34,811 nt of DNA from Acidobacteriota bacterium (GTDB lineage: Bacteria > Acidobacteriota > Terriglobia > Terriglobales > Acidobacteriaceae). A program made the translations under genes and the position numbers. This document shows positions 1 through 7,753 of this stretch, piece by piece. The notes beneath the pieces are model-generated. The model was not told the origin of the DNA, did no database searches, and worked only from the letters and a program-made list of their open reading frames with translations. The stretch is from the NCBI GenBank assembly GCA_003225075.1, contig QIAP01000081.1, forward strand, positions 1-34,811, written 5' to 3'. Positions within the stretch are counted from its first letter, which is position 1. Every line of letters begins with the position of its first letter.

Positions 1-1131
1 GGCATTGCCATACAGAATGCACGGCTGTACGCGTCGCTGGAACAAAAGGTCGCGCAATACGAGCGCCTCAAAGACTTCAACGAGAACATCGTTGAATCGA
101 TCAATATCGGTGTACTGGCCGTTGACCTGGCGGATCGAATCGAATCTTGGCACTCGCAGATGGAAGTCATGTACGCTCTGCCGCGCTGGCAAGCGTTGAC
201 CCGTCCCCTGGCAGAAGTTTTTCCCGGCGAGTTTGTCGAGGAGTTCTATCGCGTGCGGCAGAACCCCGGCATCCACAATCTTTACAAATTCCGCGTGAAC
301 ACTCCGACCGGTGAAACTCGAGTCGTGAATATTGCCATCACGCCACTAGTGACCAAGAAGTTCCATGTCATTGGCCGCTTGATCATCATGGACGACATCA
401 CGGAGCGGGTGGAACTTGAGACCCAGCTGTCGCAATCGGACAAGCTTTCTTCCATCGGTCTGCTGGCGGCAGGTGTGGCGCACGAGGTGAACACGCCACT
501 GGCGGTCATTTCCTCGTATGCGCAGATGCTGTCGAAGCAATTGCAGGCCGACTCCCAGAAGAGTTCGGTGCTGGAGAAAATCACGCGGCAGACATTCCGC
601 GCTTCCGAAATCGTTAACAACTTGTTGAATTTCTCACGCACCAGCGGGACAGAATTCACCGAGGTGGACGTGAACAAGGTTATTGCGGACACCCTGGCCC
701 TTTTAGAGCACCAGTTCAAGACCAGTAAAGTCCGGGTGCAGGACGAATTAGCTGAGCACCTGCCGCTGATTCAGGGCAACACTGGACGGCTGCAACAAGT
801 GTTTCTCAATCTTTTTCTCAATGCCAAGGATGCGATGCCGAACGGCGGGACGCTCCGGATTGCGTCCTCCAATGGGGAGGGCGTCAACGTAGTTATCTGC
901 GACACAGGAACTGGAATTGCCCAGGAGAATATCCAGCGCATTTACGATCCTTTCTTTACTACGAAGACCGCGCCGAGGGAAGGTCAGAGCCGGGGTACGG
1001 GTCTGGGGTTATCCGTCACTTACGGCATTATCCAGGAGCATGCGGGCAAGATACGGGTGGAGAGCCGGCCCGGCGAAGGCACTACGTTTTACCTGGATTT
1101 CCCCCTGAGCAGGAAGGCTGTCAATGTCTGA
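1..1131 (+). CDS. Sensor histidine kinase (GAF-PAS-HisKA-HATPase), 5' end outside window
   Basis: The frame is open from base 1, so the start lies upstream; 376 residues are visible. The first residues (GIAIQNARLYASLEQKV) look like the last helix of a GAF domain running into a coiled coil. A PAS domain follows (about visible residues 30-135), then a HisKA dimerisation domain with the H-box GVAHEVNTPL, whose phospho-accepting His is visible residue 161. The HATPase_c domain has an N-box (FLNAKDAMPNGG), G1 (DTGTGI), F-box (DPFFTTK) and G2 (GTGLGLS), so the kinase looks catalytically complete. No membrane segment is seen in the visible part; it may be cytoplasmic or anchored upstream. The stop overlaps the start of the downstream sigma-54 activator by 8 bases, so the two almost certainly form a cognate NtrB/NtrC-like pair. 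The signal sensed is unknown. Confidence 0.93.
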   Translation, partial: GIAIQNARLYASLEQKVAQYERLKDFNENIVESINIGVLAVDLADRIESWHSQMEVMYALPRWQALTRPLAEVFPGEFVEEFYRVRQNPGIHNLYKFRVNTPTGETRVVNIAITPLVTKKFHVIGRLIIMDDITERVELETQLSQSDKLSSIGLLAAGVAHEVNTPLAVISSYAQMLSKQLQADSQKSSVLEKITRQTFRASEIVNNLLNFSRTSGTEFTEVDVNKVIADTLALLEHQFKTSKVRVQDELAEHLPLIQGNTGRLQQVFLNLFLNAKDAMPNGGTLRIASSNGEGVNVVICDTGTGIAQENIQRIYDPFFTTKTAPREGQSRGTGLGLSVTYGIIQEHAGKIRVESRPGEGTTFYLDFPLSRKAVNV

Positions 1132-2560
1132 ACTTGCTGTTTTACCGCGCCGCCACATCGTTGAGCCATCGCTGCCTTCAGCCGGAGCTGTGCTGATCAT
1201 CGATGACGAAGCTGAAATTCGCGAATCGTTGCAAACGCTGCTGGAACTGGAGGGCTATGAAGTGGAAGCTGCCGCCACGGGCGAAGAAGGAATAGCGCAC
1301 ATTGAAGAGCGCCCGTTCGACCTGGTGCTGCTCGATCTTGCGCTGCCCGATCGGAATGGCATGGACGTGCTTCGGGACATCCGCGTCCACGATCCGCATC
1401 TTTCCGTGATCATGATCACCGCTTACGGCACGGTAGACAACGCGGTCAAGTCAATGCAGTTTGGCGCAACGAATTTTATCCAGAAACCCTGGGACAACGA
1501 GAAACTGCTGGCCGATGTGCGAGCGGCTGTGGCGCGACGCCGAGCGGAGGAAGAAAATATCCAGCTCAAGCGTGCTCTAAAGCGGCGCTACAACTTCGAA
1601 AATATCGTGGGCAAGAGTGAGCCGATGCTCAGGATTTTCGACCTGGTTGCGCAGGTAGCGCCCAGCCGCTCCACGGTGATGCTGCAAGGTGAAAGTGGAA
1701 CCGGAAAAGAACTCATCGCCAAAGCCATTCACCTGAATTCTCCCCGTCGTGACCGGCCTTTCGTTCCGGTAAACACGGGGTCAATGCCGCCGGACTTGCT
1801 GGAATCTACACTCTTTGGTCACGTGAAAGGCGCATTCACCAGCGCTATCGCCTCCAAGAAAGGTCTCTTCGAGATTGCCGATCGAGGGACGTTATTTTTG
1901 GACGAGATCGGCACCATGAGCATGGAAACGCAGAGCAAGATTCTGCGTGTGCTGCAGGACCGAAAATTCATGCACTTGGGTGGCGTCCATGAAGTGCAGG
2001 TGGACGTTCGCATCATCGCAGCCACCAATGTGAACCTGCAACAAATGGTCCGCGAAGCCAAGTTCCGCGAAGATCTCTACTATCGCTTGAATGTAATAAC
2101 CGTGGACCTGCCTCCGCTACGTCAGCGCAAGGAAGACATTCCTTTGCTGGTGGATTTCTTCCTCAAGAGGTATTCAGAGGAAAACGAGCGTCCACTTCGG
2201 CGGGTCAATACTGATAGTCTGCGCCCGCTGATGGCATACTCCTGGCCGGGGAATGTCCGCGAACTGGAGAATGTAATCGAACGTGCGGTTGTGCTTTCTT
2301 CTGGCCCTGAGGTCGGAATAGATCTCCTTCCGGATCACATTGCCGGCCGTGGTACACCATTCCCGGTTCTGGAGCATCGTCCTGACGCGTCCTTGTTTGA
2401 CATTATGGAAGACTGCGAGCGCCGAATCATTTCCGATATGTTGGAAAAATGTGGCTGGAACCAGACTGAAGCGGCCGAGCGGTTCCGTGTGCCACTTTCA
2501 ACCCTGAATCAAAAGATCAAACGGTTGAATATCGAAATCAGAAAAAAAGGGCGCGAGTAA
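1124..2560 (+). CDS. NtrC-family sigma-54-dependent response regulator
   Basis: A 478-residue three-domain activator. The receiver domain (about 21-135) has acidic residues D27/D28, phospho-acceptor D71 (VLLDLALPD), T99 and K121. The AAA+ domain (about 160-390) has Walker A GESGTGKE at 189-196, Walker B GTLFLDEIG, and an arginine-rich sensor region. The C-terminal end has a Fis-type helix-turn-helix (NQTEAAERFRVPLSTLNQKIKRL). The sigma-54 contact loop reads GAFTSA (236-241) where the family consensus is GAFTGA, so one invariant glycine is Ser240. The normal NCAA before the loop is NTGS. The start is the ATG overlapping the kinase stop, so translation is probably coupled. It is expected to open sigma-54 promoters when phosphorylated by the upstream kinase; its target genes cannot be read from this window. 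Confidence 0.95.
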   Translation: MSELAVLPRRHIVEPSLPSAGAVLIIDDEAEIRESLQTLLELEGYEVEAAATGEEGIAHIEERPFDLVLLDLALPDRNGMDVLRDIRVHDPHLSVIMITAYGTVDNAVKSMQFGATNFIQKPWDNEKLLADVRAAVARRRAEEENIQLKRALKRRYNFENIVGKSEPMLRIFDLVAQVAPSRSTVMLQGESGTGKELIAKAIHLNSPRRDRPFVPVNTGSMPPDLLESTLFGHVKGAFTSAIASKKGLFEIADRGTLFLDEIGTMSMETQSKILRVLQDRKFMHLGGVHEVQVDVRIIAATNVNLQQMVREAKFREDLYYRLNVITVDLPPLRQRKEDIPLLVDFFLKRYSEENERPLRRVNTDSLRPLMAYSWPGNVRELENVIERAVVLSSGPEVGIDLLPDHIAGRGTPFPVLEHRPDASLFDIMEDCERRIISDMLEKCGWNQTEAAERFRVPLSTLNQKIKRLNIEIRKKGRE

Positions 2561-2804
2561 GAAAACCAGGCTTTCGCTCTTGTCTTCTCGTTCCCCGATT
2601 CCAGATCTGCTTGTCGCTAGCCCTGGAAATTTCCAAGATTTGTTGCTTGCCTCACTTCTGGGAAGTCACTCCACGAAGTGATCGCGAGCCACTTGCTTGG
2701 TCTCGTTGATCCTCATCCCTGATCACTTCTGCGCAGGTACTCGGAGGGCCGGGCGCGCTGGAGCCACAAGGTAACAGCCCAGAGCTAATAGCTCACCTTC
2801 ACGG

Positions 2805-2833
2805 CTGAAAGCTGGCTTCGCCTCTGCTATAGT
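2805..2833 (+). promoter_or_regulatory. Candidate sigma-70 promoter for mlaEF
   Basis: TATAGT (2828-2833) matches the -10 consensus in five of six positions. It is preceded at 17 bases by CTGAAA (2805-2810), a weak -35. It lies about 50 bases upstream of the mlaE start. This rests on sequence resemblance only. Confidence 0.33.
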
Positions 2834-2838
2834 TCCGA

Positions 2839-2875
2839 CAGAACCGGCAGGGGTTCGCAAAGCCGGATCTTTCTG
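2839..2875 (+). promoter_or_regulatory. Leader hairpin just upstream of mlaE start
   Basis: CAGAA (2839-2843) then CCGGC (2844-2848) pair with GCCGG (2862-2866) and TTCTG (2871-2875), with a 13-base loop and a 4-base bulge (ATCT). The structure ends 6 bases before the mlaE ATG, and no Shine-Dalgarno sequence is visible there. It could influence translation start. No known riboswitch class was recognised. Confidence 0.35.
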
Positions 2876-2881
2876 AATCGC

Positions 2882-3661
2882 ATGGAACTGATTTCGCCTG
2901 CCGACTTCGTCAAAGATAAAGTTCTGGCCGTTCAGGATTATGCTCTTCTGGCCGGCCGCTCGGTTGGCAACCTGTTTCGCCGTCCCCTTTACATGGCCGA
3001 CATGATCCAGCAAGCCGACCTGATTGGCTTCGGTTCGCTGCCCATCGTAGTGCTCAGCGGTTTGCTCACGGGCGCTGTTCTCGCCGACAACAGCGCTGCA
3101 ACTCTGGGTAGATTTGGCTCTCTCTCCCTCATCGGTCAGTTGGTCTCAATTGGCATGGTGCGTGAGCTCGGGCCTGTGCTTACTGGCCTGATGGTCGCGG
3201 GGCGGAATGCCTCCGGGATGGCGAGCGAGCTCGGTTCGATGGTCGTGACCGAGCAAATCGATGCTATGCGCGCCCTCGGCACCGACCCCAGCAAGAAGCT
3301 GTTGACACCGAGGCTGGCGGCAACGGTGTTCATGCTTTTTTTCCTGACAATAATTTCTGATCTTTTGGGTCTGGTCGGAGGCAATCTAGTGAGTATGCTG
3401 CTGGGACTGGATTCTCATCAGTACTGGACCTCTGCCTGGCAGGTGCTGGTGTTTAACGACGTCTTTACCGGCTTACTGAAACCTATCTTCTTCGGATTTA
3501 TCATCGCGACCATCGGCTGCTATTACGGGATTTCAGCACGCGGCGGAACCCAGGGAGTAGGCCGCGCTACCACGCAGGCCGTGGTGGCGGCCTCCGTTCT
3601 GATCCTGGTCGTCGACTTTTTCCTGACCAGGTTTCTCATCGTGCTACTGGGCTATCGCTAA
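2882..3661 (+). CDS. mlaE: MlaE-type phospholipid ABC transporter permease
   Basis: 259 residues, the usual length for MlaE/YrbE/TGD1 permeases. It has the family's hydrophobic architecture: an amphipathic N-terminus, then about five membrane segments. The conserved core around residues 95-140 (VRELGPVLTGLMVAGRNASG, then ASELGSMVVTEQIDAMRALG) includes the glutamate-rich coupling segment typical of the family. In known systems MlaE and MlaF form the inner-membrane engine that moves phospholipids between inner and outer membranes together with a hexameric MCE protein (MlaD). The ATPase gene follows after 9 bases, so the two are co-transcribed. No Shine-Dalgarno sequence precedes the ATG; a leader hairpin sits there instead. 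No MCE gene lies next to this pair. Confidence 0.92.
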   Translation: MELISPADFVKDKVLAVQDYALLAGRSVGNLFRRPLYMADMIQQADLIGFGSLPIVVLSGLLTGAVLADNSAATLGRFGSLSLIGQLVSIGMVRELGPVLTGLMVAGRNASGMASELGSMVVTEQIDAMRALGTDPSKKLLTPRLAATVFMLFFLTIISDLLGLVGGNLVSMLLGLDSHQYWTSAWQVLVFNDVFTGLLKPIFFGFIIATIGCYYGISARGGTQGVGRATTQAVVAASVLILVVDFFLTRFLIVLLGYR

Positions 3662-3670
3662 AACCGATTT

Positions 3671-4519
3671 ATGCCGACTCTATCGCTCGAAGACACCCAG
3701 ACGGTGACCCAGGATGCCGCGCAGGACGCCATCGTTTTCGAAAATGTGTCTATCGCATTTCAAGAGAAAGTGGTGCTTGACGAGATCTCTTTCCGTCTGC
3801 CGCGGGGTGAAACCAAGGCAATATTTGGTGTCGCAGGATCAGGTAAAAGCACGATCCTGAAATTGGTTTTGGGGTTGATAAAACCGGATCGGGGCCGCAT
3901 TGTTGTGTTGGGCGAGAATGTTACTGAAATGCGAGAAGAGGATTTATTCGAATTGCGGCGCAAAATCGGGATGGTATTTCAGGAAAGCGCGCTGTTTGAT
4001 TCGCTCACGGTGCGCGAAAATGTAGCTTTCCGATTATTGGAAGAAGGTAATGTTTCGGAAGAAGAAACTGAAAAGCGGGTGCGCGAGGCCCTGCGATTCG
4101 TCGAACTCGAGAACACGGTGGACAAGTACCCGTCGGAACTCTCCGGGGGAATGCGAAGGCGTGTGGCGATCGCTCGCGCGATTATCACCCAGCCTGAAGT
4201 CATTCTTTATGACTCGCCCACCGGAGGGTTGGATCCGGTAACATCCAACACCATCATCGAACTCATCGTAAAACAACGCGACGTCTACAAAACCAGCGCT
4301 TTGCTGGTAACCCATCGCTTGCAGGACGCTTTCACTATGGCCACTCATTACTTCGATAGCAAGACGAACCACATGCAGCCACTTCCGCCCGGTGCCCACT
4401 CAGAGGTTCCCATGGCCTTTATGGTGCTGCGAGACGGTAAAGTGATCTTCGATGGCGACGTTCAGCAATTGGTGAAAACCAAGGATGAATACATTCGGGA
4501 ATTCATCTCGTTGGACTAA
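3671..4519 (+). CDS. mlaF: MlaF-type ABC transporter ATPase, with Ser at the catalytic Glu position
   Basis: 282 residues. Walker A is GVAGSGKST (53-61, Lys59), the Q-loop is in VFQESALFDSLTVRENV, the signature is LSGGM (157-161), and the H-loop is LLVTHRLQDAF. These and the adjacency to mlaE identify it as the ATPase of the phospholipid transporter. Walker B reads VILYDSPTGGLDP: the residue after Asp181 is Ser182, where almost all ABC ATPases carry the catalytic Glu. The codon is TCG at 4214-4216. The transporter may therefore hydrolyse ATP slowly or use another residue. A segment near residues 225-250 (KTNHMQPLPPGAHSEVP) is an insertion before the C-terminal part. A short hairpin, then the converging hypothetical gene, lies downstream. 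Confidence 0.92.
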   Translation: MPTLSLEDTQTVTQDAAQDAIVFENVSIAFQEKVVLDEISFRLPRGETKAIFGVAGSGKSTILKLVLGLIKPDRGRIVVLGENVTEMREEDLFELRRKIGMVFQESALFDSLTVRENVAFRLLEEGNVSEEETEKRVREALRFVELENTVDKYPSELSGGMRRRVAIARAIITQPEVILYDSPTGGLDPVTSNTIIELIVKQRDVYKTSALLVTHRLQDAFTMATHYFDSKTNHMQPLPPGAHSEVPMAFMVLRDGKVIFDGDVQQLVKTKDEYIREFISLD

Positions 4520-4540
4520 CCCCCAGGTCCTGCGGAGTCT

Positions 4541-4573
4541 TGATGCTGGAGACGATTAGCTTGGCGAGCATCA
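4541..4573. terminator. Hairpin between converging mlaF and hypothetical gene
   Basis: TGATGCT (4541-4547) pairs with AGCATCA (4567-4573) around a 19-base interior. It sits between two converging genes, where a bidirectional terminator would be expected. There is no T-run, so this is only a candidate. Confidence 0.28.
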
Positions 4574-5047
4574 TCAACTGGCTTTGGCGACTGCGGCGTC
4601 CGCCATGGTCTTGAGCCGGGCGGCGACGCGCTCTTCAAATTGCTTCAGCCGTTCGCGGCCTTTCTCCGTGCCCTTAATCAGCTTTTCAACATTGGCCATG
4701 AATTCCTGAGTCTTAAGCCTTTCCCGAACTTCTCCGATAAATGGATGCACCTTGGCAAATATCAGAAACATTTCGCCGCAGAAACTGAGTTCCATAAAGA
4801 GGTCTTCGTTCAGTGCTCCATTCACAACAAAGGAAGCTGCCATTCCCCAATAGCTAGCGACCTGGCGTAACCAGTTATTTTCCTGGCTGCCGAGATTCGT
4901 CACGATCTCCATAAAGTCGTCGGCGTTGCGCGGCCAGAATGTCACCACCCACCAATGGCGAGCTTTACGCATCTCGGCCTCGCGCCTGACTTCATAGAGG
5001 CGCAGGATTAATTCCGCATCCGCGGTTGTAGGTTTGTTCGATGCCAT
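4574..5047 (-). CDS. Hypothetical soluble protein, 157 aa
   Basis: I do not recognise the family. The product is mostly helical by composition, with no signal peptide. A Trp-rich patch (RHWWVVTFWPRNADDF, about residues 31-46) and a moderately hydrophobic middle are followed by a charged C-terminal helix (about 115-150) rich in Lys, Glu and Arg that could form a coiled coil. The start is well supported: GGAGGT (plus-strand complement at 5052-5057) sits 4 bases before the ATG. The gene converges with mlaF and is downstream of topA on the same strand, separated by an AT-rich repeat. Codon use resembles its neighbours, so it is probably a real gene. Confidence 0.7.
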   Translation of the reverse strand: MASNKPTTADAELILRLYEVRREAEMRKARHWWVVTFWPRNADDFMEIVTNLGSQENNWLRQVASYWGMAASFVVNGALNEDLFMELSFCGEMFLIFAKVHPFIGEVRERLKTQEFMANVEKLIKGTEKGRERLKQFEERVAARLKTMADAAVAKAS

Positions 5048-5062
5048 CTAGACCTCCGGGAA

Positions 5063-5170
5063 AATTAGTAATTTAGTAATTGGTAATTGGCAATTCAAGA
5101 GGTACGGAAAAGACGTTGCGGAACCAGGACCGTCAAAATTACAACTTACAAATCGCTAAATTACAAATTA
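5063..5170. repeat. AT-rich iterated GTAATT-type repeat in inverted arms
   Basis: The left arm (5063-5096) is a run of 7-8 base units AATTnGT (AATTAGT, AATTTAGT, AATTGGT, AATTGGC, AATTC). The right arm (about 5136-5170) carries the same units on the other strand (reverse complement GGTAATTTGTAATTTAG). About 40 ordinary bases separate the arms. The right arm runs into the topA stop codon (5168-5170). The composition differs sharply from the GC-rich surroundings. It may act as a transcript end or be a dispersed intergenic repeat. Confidence 0.6.
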
Positions 5171-7645
5171 CCCCACCGGCGCCGGCTCCGCTGCTCGCTC
5201 ATAGTCGCATTCTTTATTGGGGCAAGCGATCACCGGCCCGGCCTTCAGAAATTTTTCCACCAGGTACTCATGGCCACAATCCGGGCACTTTTCAGGTATT
5301 GGCTTATTGGCCGAGGTAAATTTGCACTTGGGGTAATTGCCGCAGCCGTAAAATGTGTTCCCTTTGCGCGCTCTCTTCTCGACAAGCTCCCCTTCTTTGC
5401 ACAACGGGCACTTCATCCCGATAAAGTTTTGCTTCACGTATTTGCAATCCGGATACCCGCTGCATGTCGTGAACTCCCCATAGCGCCCGTGCCGGATCAT
5501 CATGTTGCGGCCGCACTTGGGACAAAGCTCGTCGAGTGGAATGTCGGGCACTTTCTTGCCTTGATCGAGCCGGCGGGTGGTCCTGCAATCAGGATATCCC
5601 GTGCAGGCCATGAACTGTCCAAACCGGCCGCGCTTGAGCACCATCACGCGCCCGCAATTTTCGCAATACTCTTCTTGTGTGGTTTCCTGAATGTCGGCGG
5701 AATCCAGGTCGGGCAGGTCAATGGGATTCTCTTTAGTGAACGTACACGTGTTGGGATCTTCTTTGTCATAAGAGCTGCAGGCGAAAAACGACCCGTGCTT
5801 GCCCCACTTGATTACCAGCGGTGAGCCGCAGCGCTCACATTTCTCGTCCGTCGGCTTCTCCATCCGCTTGATGTTTTCCATGTGCTTCTCGGCGTAATGG
5901 AGATCTTTCTCGAACTTCTTGTAGAACTCAGAAAGAGCGTCAACCCACTTTTCCTTGCCCTCTTCGATCTCGTCGAGTTCTTCTTCCAGCCGTGCGGTGT
6001 ACTGCACATCGAAGATGTCGCGGAAATTCTCCACCAGCAGATCGGTAACTACCAAGCCTATCTCCGTGGGAACAAACTTGCCGCCAAGTTTCTGCACATA
6101 TTGCCGTTCTTGAATGGTGCTGAGAATGGCTGAGTAGGTGGAAGGCCGGCCAATTCCCCGCTCTTCCAGTTCCTTAACCAGCGAAGCTTCGTTGTAACGC
6201 GGCGGTGGCTCGGTGAAGTGCTGCTCCGGTTTCAGTTCCTTCAGCGTAAGTTTTTGTCCGGCGTCGAGCGGTGGCAGTTTGTGCTTGAGTTCCTCAGCTT
6301 CTTCGTCTTTTCCTTCTTTCGATTCTTCGTACACTTTCAGGAAGCCGTCGAACTTAAGCACCGAACCGGTCACACGGAACCAGAAAGTTTCGTTCGCAGT
6401 CTTGGCGTCGATATCAACCGTAGTTTGGTCGAAGACCGCGGGATTGATTTGCGACGCGACGAAACGCTGCCAGATCAGTTTGTAGACTTTGTATTCATCT
6501 TCTTTTAAGTATTGCTTTATCTGGTCCGGATTACGCAAGGCCGAAGTTGGGCGGATAGCTTCATGGGCTTCCTGGGCGCCCTTTTTGGACTTAAATGTGT
6601 TCGGCGTTTCCGGCAAATATGTGGGACCATACTGTGAACCGATGAGCTCTCGCACTTCCGTCAACGCGTCGTTGGAGACACGGGTCGAATCAGTACGCAT
6701 GTAGGTGATGAGTCCGACCAGTCCTTCTTCGCCTAGTTCCACGCCCTCATAGAGGCGCTGCGCGATCATCATGGTGCGCTTGACGCTGAAGCGCAGCTTG
6801 CGGGAGGAATCCTGTTGTAGCTTGCTGGTCGTAAAAGGCGGGGCCGCGTTGCGGCGGCGTTCTTTTTTATCTACGGACCGGACGATCCAGTCGGCCTTTT
6901 CCAATGCGGCACGAATCTTCTCCGCTTCCTCGCCATTCCCAACTTCTATCTTTTCCTCGCCCTTGCCAATGAAGCGAGCGTCGAACGCTGGGGGCTTTGA
7001 CGCTGCGAGGTGAGCATCAATCGTCCAGTATTCCTTTTTTTCGAACGCCTTTATCTCACGCTCGCGCTCGACGATCAGCCGTAGCGCCACAGTTTGCACT
7101 CGACCCGCTGAGAGCCCTCGACGCACTTTGTCCCATAACAGCGGCGAGACCTGGTACCCTACCAGGCGATCGAGCACACGCCGCGCCTGTTGCGCATCTA
7201 CCAGGTTGCGGTCAATGTCGCGTGGGTGTTCAAAGGCGTCGCGTACGGCACGTTGGGTGATTTCATTAAACGTGACCCGCCGGACACGCTCGGCCCCATC
7301 GGCTTCGCCCTTTTTTCTTTTCCTCTTCTTGCCGTTGAAGTTATCGCCGCCTAGTTCTTCAGCGAGATGCGCAGCGATGGCCTCGCCTTCACGGTCCGGA
7401 TCGGGCGCGAGAAAGATCATATCGGCGGAGAGGGCCAGCTTTTTCAGCTTGATCAGCACCTTCTCTTTGCCGGGAATGACGATGTATTCCGTCTCGAAAT
7501 CGTTCTCCACATCCACACCCAGATTGCTCTTGGGCAGATCCTTGACGTGACCGAGAGAGGCTTCGACGGTATAGCCCTTGCCTAGATATTTTTGGATGGT
7601 TTTCGCCTTGGCAGGCGATTCGACGATGACTAAACCTTTGGTCAA
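5168..7645 (-). CDS. topA: DNA topoisomerase I
   Basis: 825 residues. This type IA topoisomerase relaxes negative supercoils through a 5'-phosphotyrosine link. The Toprim domain holds E9 (IVESPAKAK) and DPDREGE (82-88), with a Lys-rich insert at about 105-120. The active-site Tyr is Y315 in GLITYMRTDS. The C-terminal quarter carries five zinc-ribbon modules with Cys pairs (CERC, CENC, CPKC, CPLC, CPDC), the fifth closest to the end; E. coli TopA has fewer. The start codon appears to be TTG at 7643-7645, preceded on the minus strand by GAGGGG about 5 bases upstream; no ATG lies nearby in frame before the conserved MTKGLVIVES start. dprA lies upstream on the same strand, the common dprA-topA order. 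Confidence 0.97.
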   Translation of the reverse strand: MTKGLVIVESPAKAKTIQKYLGKGYTVEASLGHVKDLPKSNLGVDVENDFETEYIVIPGKEKVLIKLKKLALSADMIFLAPDPDREGEAIAAHLAEELGGDNFNGKKRKRKKGEADGAERVRRVTFNEITQRAVRDAFEHPRDIDRNLVDAQQARRVLDRLVGYQVSPLLWDKVRRGLSAGRVQTVALRLIVEREREIKAFEKKEYWTIDAHLAASKPPAFDARFIGKGEEKIEVGNGEEAEKIRAALEKADWIVRSVDKKERRRNAAPPFTTSKLQQDSSRKLRFSVKRTMMIAQRLYEGVELGEEGLVGLITYMRTDSTRVSNDALTEVRELIGSQYGPTYLPETPNTFKSKKGAQEAHEAIRPTSALRNPDQIKQYLKEDEYKVYKLIWQRFVASQINPAVFDQTTVDIDAKTANETFWFRVTGSVLKFDGFLKVYEESKEGKDEEAEELKHKLPPLDAGQKLTLKELKPEQHFTEPPPRYNEASLVKELEERGIGRPSTYSAILSTIQERQYVQKLGGKFVPTEIGLVVTDLLVENFRDIFDVQYTARLEEELDEIEEGKEKWVDALSEFYKKFEKDLHYAEKHMENIKRMEKPTDEKCERCGSPLVIKWGKHGSFFACSSYDKEDPNTCTFTKENPIDLPDLDSADIQETTQEEYCENCGRVMVLKRGRFGQFMACTGYPDCRTTRRLDQGKKVPDIPLDELCPKCGRNMMIRHGRYGEFTTCSGYPDCKYVKQNFIGMKCPLCKEGELVEKRARKGNTFYGCGNYPKCKFTSANKPIPEKCPDCGHEYLVEKFLKAGPVIACPNKECDYERAAEPAPVG

Positions 7646-7753
7646 ATTCCCCTCAGTTGAGCTTTCCCTTTTTTTGAAGCTAGCACGAATGGGAGGGATG
7701 CAACAAGTTTTACCGGCAGTTTCTAGTTACTAGCAGCTTAGAAAATTGCGTTC

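Larger units (their letters stand above)
2561..2881. other. Intergenic region upstream of mlaE
   Basis: About 320 bases without a convincing gene. The right end holds a possible promoter (2805-2833) and a leader hairpin (2839-2875), listed separately. No T-rich terminator hairpin was found behind the regulator gene, and no -24/-12 sigma-54 promoter (GG-N10-GC) was seen. The rest shows nothing recognisable. Confidence 0.5.

Noticed and set aside
5087-5824. 245-codon plus-strand frame over the end of topA
   Set aside because: It is the antisense of the conserved zinc-ribbon part of topA.
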